From Neoasaia chiangmaiensis (GTDB lineage Bacteria > Pseudomonadota > Alphaproteobacteria > Acetobacterales > Acetobacteraceae), in NCBI RefSeq assembly GCF_002005465.1, contig NZ_CP014691.1, positions 1,992,501 through 2,056,500 of the forward strand: DNA of 64,000 bases, read 5' to 3'. The notes beneath the pieces are model-generated. The model was not told the origin of the DNA, made no database searches, and saw nothing but the letters and a program-made list of their open reading frames with translations. Position 1 is the first letter of the stretch. Each line of letters opens with the position of its first letter. Below are positions 19,603 to 27,905 of the stretch, piece by piece. Position numbers and translations under genes: made by a program.

Positions 19603-20043
19603 ATGGTGATCTTCGCACCTTTTCTGATCGTCGCCGGCATCGGATTTTTCTGCTGGCTCATGTTCACGCTCGCGGTCTTCGCCTTGCCGTTTGCCGGCGG
19701 GCTGTATGCCGGGCTCTGGGCGTTTCATACCGGCGCCGGAGTGATCGGCGCCCTTATCGTGGGCGTCATGGCAGGCATTGCGACTTTCACGGTCGGCCAG
19801 ATTGCACTTTCCTGCGCACCGTGGCTCTGGCTGCGAGGGCTGATCGTCCTGCTCTATGCCGTGCCCGCCATCATTGCCGGCTTTAGCGCCACGCACGGCC
19901 TCGCCCAGATGATGATGCCGTCCGCAGTTTGGCAGTTCTTCTTTTCGGTGATCGGCGCGATTGCGGTCGGCATCACGGCGTTCGTTCGCTTTACCGGCAT
20001 GGCCCCGCCCGAACCGACCGGCGGGAATATCGCGCGGGTCTGA
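19603..20043 (+). CDS. Small integral membrane protein
   Basis: 146 residues with about four transmembrane helices and a short Pro-rich C-terminal tail (MAPPEPTGG). The likely start is ATG 19603 after CACGGGAG-like sequence; an upstream in-frame ATG at 19528 would add a Trp-rich stretch that looks non-native. No family recognised. Its place between the DNA-metabolism genes and the transfer genes suggests a plasmid accessory function. Confidence 0.55.
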   Translation: MVIFAPFLIVAGIGFFCWLMFTLAVFALPFAGGLYAGLWAFHTGAGVIGALIVGVMAGIATFTVGQIALSCAPWLWLRGLIVLLYAVPAIIAGFSATHGLAQMMMPSAVWQFFFSVIGAIAVGITAFVRFTGMAPPEPTGGNIARV

Positions 20044-20645
20044 CGGCCTGCACGGTAGCCGGTGGGCAGGCCTGGATCAGGCACTTCGTGGAGATGCGCG
20101 TCCTTTCGTCATGAGAAAGGCGGGGTGTGGCGATAAAGCCTGGCGCAACGTGCATCCGCCCCTGATGGTCCCTTTCGCGGGGCTGCCGGCTCCGGACCGT
20201 TTTCCTGTTCTGCGCGCGTTGACGAAAACAGTGGCCGACGCGGTGTGCCCGCAGGGCACGCGCCCACGAGAACGGGTCATGGTCACGGCCGGAACGGCCA
20301 GGTGACGATGCCTGGCTTTTTCCCTGCCGGATCCTGCACGTCGAGGGGGCATCATGTCCTCCGTGATGTGCGCTCTGTCGGGCCGCGCACGCATACGGCC
20401 TCTGAAAATGGCTGATCTAGCCGAAGGGCAGCTTCGCCTCGATCGGCCGTGGCGCAACAGCGGGCCATAATTTTCTTCCCCTGACGGCTGCGCCGTCATT
20501 CCTCGCGCATCAAGAAAATTCCGTCCCGCCGTCCTCCGCTGCGCTTCGGTCCCTGCGGGATGCACCGCCGCTCGCCTCCGGCTCGTCGATCGCCATCGAG
20601 GCCGCAATGGTGCGGGCTCGATAACAGAGATCACGGAGCAGTATC
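20044..20645. other. 600-bp region without a convincing gene
   Basis: Open frames exist on both strands but have low-complexity, Arg-rich translations typical of GC-rich noncoding DNA and no ribosome sites. The last 20 bp contain the ribosome site (CACGGAG) of the DUF736 gene. No long repeats were noticed. Confidence 0.5.
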
Positions 20646-22916
20646 ATGGCCACCATCGGCACCTTCAAGAAAGTCGGCAACGGGTATAACGGCGAGATCG
20701 TCACCCTCTCGCTCCAGACCCCCAACGTCCGCATTGCCCCCGAGACCACGCGCGCGAACGAGAACGCCCCCAGCCACCGCGTCTTCGTCGGTCGGGTGGA
20801 GATCGGAGCGGCCTGGTCCCGCCGCTCCAACGAGGGGCGCGATTATCTGAGCCTCAAGCTCGACGACCCGAGCTTCAATGCCCCGATCTTCGCCAATCTC
20901 TTCGATGACGAGGACGGCGAGGGCTACAGCTTGATCTGGTCCCGCCCCAACGGTCGCCGCAAGCGAGACCTGCCGGGCGAGAGTTCGCTCGCCGCGCCGC
21001 AGGGTCTGTGCCCGTGTCGCATCATCCTCAGGCTCATCCTCAGGCAGATCGAACTCATGGACCGGCTTTCTCGGTGCCTGCACCACCTCTTCCTGCTCCG
21101 GCAATTCCGGCTCAAGACGGATGCCAGCATTGGCGGGATCATCATCCGCATTGGTTGCAGGAGGTGGCTGCACCACATCGGCCCAGTCGCCCGGCGGCTG
21201 CGGTCCGATGGGCGGCGTTCCCTCCGGAGACGGCGGTGGTTTGAACCTGGGTGGCGGGAGGACGCGCGCGGCCAGTTCGGCGTCTTCGAAATACCGCGCC
21301 TTGCGCGCCCGCACCGGCGGGCAGCCGGACACCAGCACCAGTTCCTCGTCGGGAGGAAGCTGCATGATCTCGCCGGGCGTCAACAGCGGCCGCGCGGTTT
21401 CGTGCCGCGTCACCATCAGATGCCCTAGCCACGGCGACAGTCGGTGTCCGGCATAGTTCTTGGCGTCACGGATCTCTGTGGCTGTGCCAAGCGCGTCGGA
21501 GACGCGCTTGGCAGTCCGCTCGTCATTGGTCGCGAAGCTGACCCGGACATGACAGTTATCGAGAATCGAGTTGTTCTGGCCGTAGGCTTTCTCGATCTGG
21601 TTCAGGCTCTGGCCGATCAGGAAGCTCTTGATGCCATAGCCTGCCATGAAGGCCAGAGCACTCTCGAAGAAATCCAGCCGCCCCAACGCCGGGAATTCAT
21701 CGAGCATCAGCAGCAGGCGATGGCGGCGCTTTGCCTCCAGTTCCTCGGTCAGCCGACGGCCGATCTGATTCAGCACCAGGCGGACCAGCGGCTTGGTGCG
21801 GCTGATGTCCGAAGGGGGCACCACCAGATAGAGCGTCGCCGGATGGGTGCCAGCCACGAGGTCGCGGATCCGCCAGTCGCAGCGGCGCGTCACATGGGCC
21901 AAGACCGGATCGCGATAGAGGCCAAGGAACGACATGGCGGTGGAGAGTACGCCGGAGCGTTCATTGTCGCTCTTGTTGAGCAATTCCCGCGCTGAACTGG
22001 CGACCACCGGATGCACACCCTTCGTCCCGAGATGCGGCGTAGTCATCATGGCACGCAGTGTGGTCTCAATCGCGCGCTTGGGGTCGGAGAGGAAATTGGC
22101 GACCCCGGCCAGGGTCTTGTCCTGCTCGGCGTAGAGAACATGGAGGATGGTACCGACCAGCAGGGCGTGGCTGGTCTTCTCCCAATGGTTGCGCTTCTCC
22201 AGGGCGCCCTCGGGATCGACCAGCACGTCGGCGATGTTCTGCACGTCGCGGACCTCGCGCTCGCCACGCCGGACTTCGAGCAGCGGATTGTAAGCGGCGC
22301 TGGCGAGGTTGGTCGGATCGAACAGCAGCACCCGGCCGAAGCGGGCGCGCCAGCCGGCGGTCAGAGTCCAGTTCTCGCCCTTGATGTCATGGACGATGGC
22401 CGCCCCCGGCCAGGTCAGCAGCGTCGGTACCACCAAGCCGACGCCCTTGCCGGAGCGGGTGGGCGCAAAGCACAGCACATGTTCCGGCCCGTCATGGCGG
22501 AGATAGGCATCGGCCGAGCGGCCCAGCACCACGCCATCGGGGGCGAGCAGCCCGGCACGGCGGATCTCGCGCGGGTCGGCCCAATGCGCCGAACCATAGG
22601 TGGTGGCGCGTTTCTTCTCGCGGGCGCGCCAGACGGACATCGTGATCGCGACGATCACAGCGACAATGCCCCCCGACCCCGCGATGTAACCGCCGATGGT
22701 GAAGATGTCCGGAGCGTAGGCGTCGTAGGCGAACCACCACCAGAAGAATTCCGGCGGATAATAGACCGGCCAGCCGAGCAGCGTGACCCACGGCGCGCCA
22801 AGCTGCGCCTGGAAGCCGAGCCGCCAGGCAGTCCACTGCGTCGCGGCCCAGGTGAAGGCGAGGATCACGGTGCTGACGGCGAACACCGAGCCCCAGAGGA
22901 TCTTGGTCTGGTTCAT
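20631..22916 (-). CDS. traG: TraG/VirD4-type coupling protein with an abnormal C-terminus
   Basis: Type IV coupling protein, 761 residues. Two N-terminal membrane helices are followed by the ATPase with Walker A APTRSGKG (151-158) and Walker B LLLMLDEFPALG (401-412). It would carry the relaxase-DNA complex to the secretion channel. The normal acidic tail proceeds to about LRRGERTLARQVS, after which the last ~110 residues are the antisense of a DUF736 gene, so the native stop has been lost. ATPase parts look intact. The start at ATG 22916 has only a weak ribosome site. Confidence 0.88.
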   Translation of the reverse strand: MNQTKILWGSVFAVSTVILAFTWAATQWTAWRLGFQAQLGAPWVTLLGWPVYYPPEFFWWWFAYDAYAPDIFTIGGYIAGSGGIVAVIVAITMSVWRAREKKRATTYGSAHWADPREIRRAGLLAPDGVVLGRSADAYLRHDGPEHVLCFAPTRSGKGVGLVVPTLLTWPGAAIVHDIKGENWTLTAGWRARFGRVLLFDPTNLASAAYNPLLEVRRGEREVRDVQNIADVLVDPEGALEKRNHWEKTSHALLVGTILHVLYAEQDKTLAGVANFLSDPKRAIETTLRAMMTTPHLGTKGVHPVVASSARELLNKSDNERSGVLSTAMSFLGLYRDPVLAHVTRRCDWRIRDLVAGTHPATLYLVVPPSDISRTKPLVRLVLNQIGRRLTEELEAKRRHRLLLMLDEFPALGRLDFFESALAFMAGYGIKSFLIGQSLNQIEKAYGQNNSILDNCHVRVSFATNDERTAKRVSDALGTATEIRDAKNYAGHRLSPWLGHLMVTRHETARPLLTPGEIMQLPPDEELVLVSGCPPVRARKARYFEDAELAARVLPPPRFKPPPSPEGTPPIGPQPPGDWADVVQPPPATNADDDPANAGIRLEPELPEQEEVVQAPRKPVHEFDLPEDEPEDDATRAQTLRRGERTLARQVSLAATVGAGPDQAVALAVLVIEEIGEDRGIEARVVELEAQIIAPLVGAAGPGRSDLHPTDEDAVAGGVLVRARGLGGNADVGGLEREGDDLAVIPVADFLEGADGGHDTAP
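20646..21428 (+). CDS. DUF736 protein, native C-terminus lost and read into traG antisense
   Basis: The first ~108 residues are a full DUF736 domain (IGTFKKVGNGYNGEIVTLSL, SHRVFVGRVEIGAAWSRRSN, DYLSLKLDDPSFNAPI, GEGYSLIWSRPNGRR). DUF736 proteins are small plasmid-borne proteins of unknown activity found with tra genes. Normally they stop just after this point. Here the frame continues about 150 residues through the complementary strand of traG to 21428. The convergent gene shows the mirror defect, so a recombination joined the two gene ends near 20970. The domain itself may still fold. Confidence 0.75.
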   Translation: MATIGTFKKVGNGYNGEIVTLSLQTPNVRIAPETTRANENAPSHRVFVGRVEIGAAWSRRSNEGRDYLSLKLDDPSFNAPIFANLFDDEDGEGYSLIWSRPNGRRKRDLPGESSLAAPQGLCPCRIILRLILRQIELMDRLSRCLHHLFLLRQFRLKTDASIGGIIIRIGCRRWLHHIGPVARRLRSDGRRSLRRRRWFEPGWREDARGQFGVFEIPRLARPHRRAAGHQHQFLVGRKLHDLAGRQQRPRGFVPRHHQMP

Positions 22917-22963
22917 GACAGGAACCAACCAAACGGCTCGCTTCGCCAGCGTTCAAGGTCTAA

Positions 22964-23164
22964 TTATGACGTCTCGGGCCGCCGGATAGGCGCGGACAAT
23001 AAACGGACGGCCTGCCTGTCCGCCTGCACGGCGGCAAGAATATCGAGAATCGTGCGCCTGCTGACGCCGCTTCGCTCGCCCTGTTCCAGCAACTCGACAA
23101 GCGTGCGCTCATCTTGACGAGTGGCCGGATAATAGGTCGATGGCACCTTATTTCTCCCTGTCAT
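22964..23164 (-). CDS. Small hypothetical protein upstream of traG
   Basis: 66 residues, starting at ATG 23164 and ending 47 bp before traG. The C-terminal half (SGVSRRTILDILAAVQADR) resembles the tails of short ribbon-helix-helix antitoxins, but no domain can be named with confidence. It may be co-transcribed with traG. Confidence 0.45.
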   Translation of the reverse strand: MTGRNKVPSTYYPATRQDERTLVELLEQGERSGVSRRTILDILAAVQADRQAVRLLSAPIRRPETS

Positions 23165-23327
23165 GCTGAGAAACTCCGATCGCCTTGTCGTCGCATGTGG
23201 AGAAGAATCCGGTGCGGCAAAGGTATCTCCACCTGATGATCACATCCATGTTCTGATCGTCGTGAGGGCGTCGAAGTTCATCGTCATTGCCGGCCGCTGC
23301 GCGCGATCTCACGGGGAAACCCTGGTC

Positions 23328-23621
23328 TTACGAGTCGAATATCTGCGGCAGATCCCGTGCGCCATGAAGCACGCGGACGATGCGTACCTCATCGATCAGT
23401 TCACGGAAGAACAGCAGGTAGCGACCGTGAACAATGACTCTCGATCCGGGACTGATCTCATCGCGCGCCGGAAAGCTCCCCGGATGCTCAGCCGCAACGG
23501 CGGCCTTCGCTTCCAGTTCGGCAACGAAGCTCATGGCCCGCTCGGGATTATCTTCGGCGATGTAGAGCGCGATCTCCAGAAGGTCGGCACGCGCTGCCGG
23601 AGCGAAGCCGAGCCGTTTCAT
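23328..23621 (-). CDS. parE: ParE/RelE-type toxin
   Basis: 97 residues with the RelE/ParE fold pattern: GFAPAARADLLEIALYIAEDNPERAMSF at the start, then the strand VIVHGRYLLFFREL and the end VRIVRVLHGARDL. ParE toxins poison DNA gyrase; RelE toxins cleave mRNA. The paired antitoxin belongs to ParD, so ParE is the better guess. The start ATG overlaps the antitoxin stop by 4 bp. Such modules stabilise plasmids, which fits the transfer genes around it. Confidence 0.9.
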   Translation of the reverse strand: MKRLGFAPAARADLLEIALYIAEDNPERAMSFVAELEAKAAVAAEHPGSFPARDEISPGSRVIVHGRYLLFFRELIDEVRIVRVLHGARDLPQIFDS

Positions 23622-23890
23622 CCCTGCGAACGGCGCCGGGCAATTGCATCCCGCAATTCGGCGAAGACGGTCTCGCCCGGGATGCTCGACCCGCTCTCGT
23701 CCCCAAGCCGGATCGCCTCCCGTAGGGCGTCGAGATCGCGACGGTCGGTATCGCGCCGGCGCATCCATTCGCGCAACGCCTCGCGCACGACCTCGCTGGT
23801 CGAAGCATATTCGCCGCCATCGACGGACTGGCGCAGGGTCGCCGCCATCTCGGACGGCACGGTGATGGTCATACGTTCGATCGTGGACAT
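23618..23890 (-). CDS. parD: ParD-type antitoxin
   Basis: 90 residues. The N-terminal ribbon-helix-helix (RMTITVPSEMAATLRQSVDGGEYASTSEVVREALREW) binds DNA, and the acidic C-terminal part would wrap the toxin. ATG 23890 has GGAGGAG 8 bp upstream. It is the first gene of the pair, as usual for ParDE, and probably represses its own promoter through the CATACTT repeats just upstream. Confidence 0.92.
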   Translation of the reverse strand: MSTIERMTITVPSEMAATLRQSVDGGEYASTSEVVREALREWMRRRDTDRRDLDALREAIRLGDESGSSIPGETVFAELRDAIARRRSQG

Positions 23891-23912
23891 AAAGCGGCTC
23901 CTCCCAAGCGGG

Positions 23913-23929
23913 CATACTTTATCATACTT
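23913..23929 (-). promoter_or_regulatory. ParD operator candidate
   Basis: CATACTT occurs twice, at 23913-23919 and 23923-23929, exactly one helical turn (10 bp) apart, overlapping the -10 region (reverse strand TATGATAAAG) of parD. This matches the repeat-type operators of ribbon-helix-helix antitoxins. Confidence 0.6.
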
Positions 23930-23978
23930 ATGAAGCACCCGCTTTGTCAGCCGAAAACCCGTAGGCGGCCACCCGACG

Positions 23979-25733
23979 TCAAATCCCGAGCCCGCGCTTC
24001 CGCCCAAAATTCCAATCGACGTTGCCACCCGGCGACATGGTGCCGGAAACCTGCCGCCCGAGCTTCTGCTCCAGCGCCGGGCGCCAGGGCACGAGCTGGA
24101 AACCCAGACCGTCATCGACCATGGCAAACCGACCCGAGGACAGGTTGACCCGCTGGCGATAGACCCCCGAGACGATCTCGCCTTCCTTCGCGGGCCGGTG
24201 CTCCAGCCCGGTCTGCGCTGCAAGCCTGGCCGCCGCCTGATCGAGATCGCGCTGGCGCAGGGTGCCGATCAGGTCGGGCGCGAACACCACGCGCTCGCCC
24301 TGCCGCCGGGCCAGCCCCTCGGACGCCAGATGGTCGATCCTCTGCCTCATCGCCTCACGGACCTCGGTCCCGAAGCCCGCATTGGCCAAGGCTGGATCCT
24401 TGGCGAGCAACTGGCGATCGAGCCAGGTCGCGCCGGGCGCCGTCACCTGCTCGGCCAGCGTGAAATCCGAGCGCGTCGCGAGCGACAGGCGCTGCGTACC
24501 CTTCGCATCCTCCCAACTCCGGGTCTCAACGATCGCGCCGGTCCTGGCATCGCCGGTCAGGTCCAGATCGGGGAAGCGGACATGATGCGCCCGCCCGTCG
24601 GTGCCCGCGATGACCACGTAGCCAGAGCCCTTCAGTTCGTCATCCAGCCCGCGCTCGACCAGCCGGCCAAGAACGGGATCGGCCAGCGTCTCGCCGTGGA
24701 TCGCGAAACCCGCGACATCGGGTTCCGCCCCGCCGCCAGACATAGCGCGGTGCATGGTCTTGATGATGTCGCCCCGGATGGAGAGATCGCGCAGCGTGGT
24801 TTCCAGCCCCGGCTTGAGGGTCCAGCGCGCCACGCCAACGCCATCGGCCAGGCCAAGCCCTTCCAGCTTGGTCGCCCGGCCCACCAGCAGACGCCGCAGT
24901 TCCGGGTCTTCGGCACCCGCGCCCGGCCGCAGATCGACGATGCCGCCGCCCTCGTCGCTGATGTTCTGCAACGCGCGATCGAGACTGGTCCAGCGGTCGG
25001 CACCGATTTCGGTCTCCAGGGCAGTGCGGATTTCCTGTTCGCTGCGCGGGCCAAGCTCCAGCGTCACCCGTTCGGCGGCACGATCGCGCAGGCCCTGGCT
25101 GATATAGGCGCGGCTGATCACCAGATCCTTGCCGTCATCGGCCACTCCGCCCACCAGGATGTGGACGTGCGGATTGTCGGTGTTCCAGTGATCGACCCCG
25201 ACCCAGTCCAGCCTTGTGCCGAGATCGCGCTCCATGTCCTGCATCAGTTCCCGCGCGAAACCCCGCAGATCCTCCATCCGTGCCGCGTCTTCAGGAGAGA
25301 CGATAAAACGGAAATGGTGCCGGTCATCTTCGCACCTTTCCGCGAAGGCCTTGCTGTCCGCTTCGTCGGAGCCGGCATCGAACAGATGAGCCCTGGCACC
25401 ATCGCGGGTGACACCTTCACGGCGGAGATAGGCGATGTGCCGGGCGAGCGGCGCGGAACGAAACCGCGTGCCCTGCTGGCGAACAACGCGCGCCTTGACC
25501 ACGACGCGACGGGCATTGCTGCGCAGCCGCATGGACAATGCCGCACGCCGGCCGCGTCCGAAGCGGGAGCCGCCACCGCCTCCCCTGCCCTTCGCGCCGA
25601 ACCGGGTGCCGGTATGACCGGCTCTTTTCGCGGCACGCATGACCTCGCCGACGAAGGATTTCGGTCGTGCGCCCTGATTGCCATGCTGGATGCGTCCGGG
25701 CCGGACAGTCAGGTTGTCATCGTGCGTCGCCAT
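23979..25733 (-). CDS. VirD2-like relaxase (DUF3363 type)
   Basis: 584 residues. A Gly/Arg-rich basic start precedes the relaxase domain with a candidate nicking Tyr102 (ARHIAYLRREG) and the metal triad motif NPHVHILVGG (His189, His191). The long C-terminal part belongs to the DUF3363 region of IncP/Ti-like relaxases. It would nick oriT and attach covalently to the 5' end for transfer. The start at 25733 has GGAGAG 8 bp upstream. The gene looks intact even though the secretion channel genes are damaged. Confidence 0.88.
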   Translation of the reverse strand: MATHDDNLTVRPGRIQHGNQGARPKSFVGEVMRAAKRAGHTGTRFGAKGRGGGGGSRFGRGRRAALSMRLRSNARRVVVKARVVRQQGTRFRSAPLARHIAYLRREGVTRDGARAHLFDAGSDEADSKAFAERCEDDRHHFRFIVSPEDAARMEDLRGFARELMQDMERDLGTRLDWVGVDHWNTDNPHVHILVGGVADDGKDLVISRAYISQGLRDRAAERVTLELGPRSEQEIRTALETEIGADRWTSLDRALQNISDEGGGIVDLRPGAGAEDPELRRLLVGRATKLEGLGLADGVGVARWTLKPGLETTLRDLSIRGDIIKTMHRAMSGGGAEPDVAGFAIHGETLADPVLGRLVERGLDDELKGSGYVVIAGTDGRAHHVRFPDLDLTGDARTGAIVETRSWEDAKGTQRLSLATRSDFTLAEQVTAPGATWLDRQLLAKDPALANAGFGTEVREAMRQRIDHLASEGLARRQGERVVFAPDLIGTLRQRDLDQAAARLAAQTGLEHRPAKEGEIVSGVYRQRVNLSSGRFAMVDDGLGFQLVPWRPALEQKLGRQVSGTMSPGGNVDWNFGRKRGLGI

Positions 25734-25859
25734 GGCCCGCTCTCCGTTTCGATGTGCACCTGACGGCGCTCGGATTGTTGAAAAGATTATGGAAAATACC
25801 CGGACAGCCGCAGGCAGTGCGTGGTGAGAGGACAAATTCCCCAATCAAACCAACCACAT

Positions 25860-25880
25860 GCAGCCCCGAAGGGGCGCTGC
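25860..25880. other. Hairpin between relaxase and transglycosylase genes, possible oriT element
   Basis: GCAGCCCC-GAA-GGGG(CG)CTGC forms a stem with a two-base bulge, inside the 246-bp gap upstream of the relaxase gene where oriT often lies. It has T residues only on the plus side, where no gene ends, so a terminator role is unlikely. Weak evidence. Confidence 0.3.
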
Positions 25881-25979
25881 TTTTACCTTGCCGTCCTTCC
25901 CTCCGTTGCCTGTCTCCCCCCAGCACCCCATCCCCAAGGCACCCATAGCCCGCCAGCGCCCGATGGACCGGAACGGGGA

Positions 25980-26681
25980 TCATCGGCGCGCCTCCCCATG
26001 CCCTGACGCGATAAACAGCCCGACCGATTGCGGTGCGAGCGCCGCCCAGTCGGTCAGCCGGGAACCAGATGAACGTGCCGGATCGTGTGTGCTCTCGACG
26101 GGTCGGGACGCATCGCCCATGCGCAGGAATGAGGCCGGAAAGAGGGAAGAATCCTGCCAGGATCGTGCCAATGGAGCGCCGATCGCGATGTTATCGGCAA
26201 GCGGAAGAGCCAGCCGCGCGCTGACCGACGCGACGTAGTTCCGCGTCTCGACAGGGAGCGGCCGGCCGGTCGCGAGATGTTCGTCATAGCGCGCGGGACC
26301 GGCATTATAGGCGGCGAGAAACCCGGCCTCGCCGTAGCGGTCCCGCATCCAGCGCAGATAGGTCGCACCCGCCAGAATGTTGTCGTGCGGGTCGAACGGA
26401 TCGTCGCCGAGGCCGAGCGATGTGCGCAGGCTGGCCCATGTGCTGGGCATCACCTGCATGAGCCCCATCGCACCCGCCGATGACACGGCATGCGCATCGC
26501 CTCGGCTCTCCGCGTGCAGGACGGCAGCAATCCAGGACGCCGGAATCTGCGCGCGCGTGGCGGCTTCCGCGATCATGTCGGCGTAGGGATCGGCGACCGC
26601 GACATGCCCCGGTATCATCATGGACGCGACGACCGGAAGCATGACACCGAGCAGCCGGGATCCTATTTTACAGCCGGTCAT
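25980..26681 (-). CDS. Lytic transglycosylase (SLT domain)
   Basis: 233 residues. A signal peptide or anchor (about 1-30) precedes an SLT domain with catalytic Glu58 (LHAESRGD), AVSSAGAMGLMQVMPSTW, NILAGATYLRWM and FLAAYNAGP. It opens peptidoglycan locally for assembly of a conjugation channel (TrbN/VirB1-like role). It overlaps the DUF736 gene upstream by 14 bp, so both are one transcript with traF. Confidence 0.9.
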   Translation of the reverse strand: MTGCKIGSRLLGVMLPVVASMMIPGHVAVADPYADMIAEAATRAQIPASWIAAVLHAESRGDAHAVSSAGAMGLMQVMPSTWASLRTSLGLGDDPFDPHDNILAGATYLRWMRDRYGEAGFLAAYNAGPARYDEHLATGRPLPVETRNYVASVSARLALPLADNIAIGAPLARSWQDSSLFPASFLRMGDASRPVESTHDPARSSGSRLTDWAALAPQSVGLFIASGHGEARR

Positions 26682-27006
26682 CGCGCTTCACCGGACGGCT
26701 CCAGACCAGGTGAAAGGCGCGTCCCTGACGGTCTGACTGGAACAGGTTGGCACGGATAGGCTGCGCCAGCATGGGGTCGTCGAGAACGAGCGAGAGGTAG
26801 GTGCCCGCTTTCTCGCCGGTGCGTTTCCGGCCTGCGCCGATCTCCGGTCCGGCGTCAGCGTCACCGAGATGGACACGATAGTCGGGCGCATGCTCGGCGT
26901 CCGACGATGTCGCCGGCACGATCGTCAGTTCGACGTCGAGGGCGAGCGTGCGCAGACGACCGGCGAAGCCGTCAGCCGTGCGCGTGAAAGTACCGATCTG
27001 GGCCAT
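26668..27006 (-). CDS. DUF736 protein, second copy
   Basis: 112 residues, a complete DUF736 domain (IGTFTRTADGFAGRLRTLAL, DYRVHLGDADAGPEIGAGRK, TYLSLVLDDPMLAQPIRANLF, FHLVWSRP) ending normally just after the last motif. It gives the reference for where the other DUF736 gene in the window should have stopped. It lies one base after traF and overlaps the transglycosylase gene. Function unknown. Confidence 0.88.
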   Translation of the reverse strand: MAQIGTFTRTADGFAGRLRTLALDVELTIVPATSSDAEHAPDYRVHLGDADAGPEIGAGRKRTGEKAGTYLSLVLDDPMLAQPIRANLFQSDRQGRAFHLVWSRPVKRDDRL

Positions 27007-27007
27007 G

Positions 27008-27550
27008 TCAGCCTCGTTTCTGCTTGGGATTGGGAGACATTGGTGACGGCGCGAGCCACAGCGGCAGCGCGCGGCCGAGCACCGCGGCGACCGGCAGGAC
27101 GCCGAAATAGCGGCCGTCGAGACTGGTCGGGACTGCCGGGTTCATGACGAAGATCTGGCCGGGCAGGACGTGCCGGCAGCCTTGCCAGACCGGCAGCGGA
27201 CGGCCGCGATGATCACGAGCCAACGCATCGCCGAGCGGCTGGCCGTCAACCGACACGACGACGCCGATGCGACAGACCGATTGTCCCGGCAGTGCGGCTA
27301 CCGGTTTGAGTAGCGGCACGCCGAGCGGCAGATAACCACCGCGTGCCAGCATCCCAGCGATGTCGGCCGGGGGCCTGATTGCGATCAGGTCGCCGACATG
27401 CAATCCGCGCACCGATTGCAGGCGATACAGGCCGACCGGTGTGCTGGCGGTGGCATTCCAGATCAGCCGAGGTGCTGGATGGATCGCCACTGACGTGCCA
27501 CCACCGAGTATTGCGAAATACGTGGCAAAGAACCAACCAAGCCGGCTCAT
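27008..27550 (-). CDS. traF: TraF-type S26 signal peptidase
   Basis: 180 residues. An N-terminal membrane helix is followed by the S26 catalytic motif with Ser36 (ASTPVGLYR) and the general-base Lys82 (LLKPVAALPG). In IncP-like systems TraF cuts and cyclises the TrbC pilin. Its substrate TrbC is present at 28.6 kb. ATG 27550 is chosen because the signal-anchor starts there. Divergent from the copG/trbB region. Confidence 0.88.
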   Translation of the reverse strand: MSRLGWFFATYFAILGGGTSVAIHPAPRLIWNATASTPVGLYRLQSVRGLHVGDLIAIRPPADIAGMLARGGYLPLGVPLLKPVAALPGQSVCRIGVVVSVDGQPLGDALARDHRGRPLPVWQGCRHVLPGQIFVMNPAVPTSLDGRYFGVLPVAAVLGRALPLWLAPSPMSPNPKQKRG

Positions 27551-27635
27551 GACACCGCCCTCCGGCGCAGCCAGGCATGATCGCGGGCGCCTCAGTCGCC
27601 GTTGATCCCGGCGACAGGATGGGACTGTGACTGCC

Positions 27636-27905
27636 ATGCGAATCAAGCACACGATCCGGCTGCCGGCCGAACTCAGTGTCAGGCTTGCCGATTACGCCAC
27701 CCGCAAGAAGGTGCCGCAGGCGCTGATCGTGGAAACGGCGCTGGCGTCCTTCCTTTCACCAGATGGACCCGAGCGGCTGGAAGCCGCGTTGGCCCGGCGG
27801 CTGGACCGGATGACGCGGCAGTTGGAGCGCATGGAACGGCGCGTGACGATCGCTAATGAATCGTTGGCGGTGTTCGTACGATTCTGGTTGACCAGCACGC
27901 CACCG
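27636..27905 (+). pseudogene. CopG-family regulator, 3' end lost
   Basis: About 90 residues remain: a ribbon-helix-helix start (RIKHTIRLPAELSVRLADYA, KKVPQALIVETALASFL) and the helix ERLEAALARRLDRMTRQLER up to FVRFWLTSTPP. After that the frame runs without stop but out of frame through the trbB remnant and even merges with the trbC frame. Proteins of this type precede trbB in related clusters and probably control transfer. The native C-terminus has been deleted. Confidence 0.7.

Noticed and set aside
20077-20634. Minus-strand frame of 185 codons
   Set aside because: Arg/Pro-rich translation typical of noncoding GC-rich DNA, no family and no ribosome site.
24198-25763. 521-codon plus-strand frame
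   Set aside because: It is the complement of the relaxase gene, which has clear motifs and a proper start.
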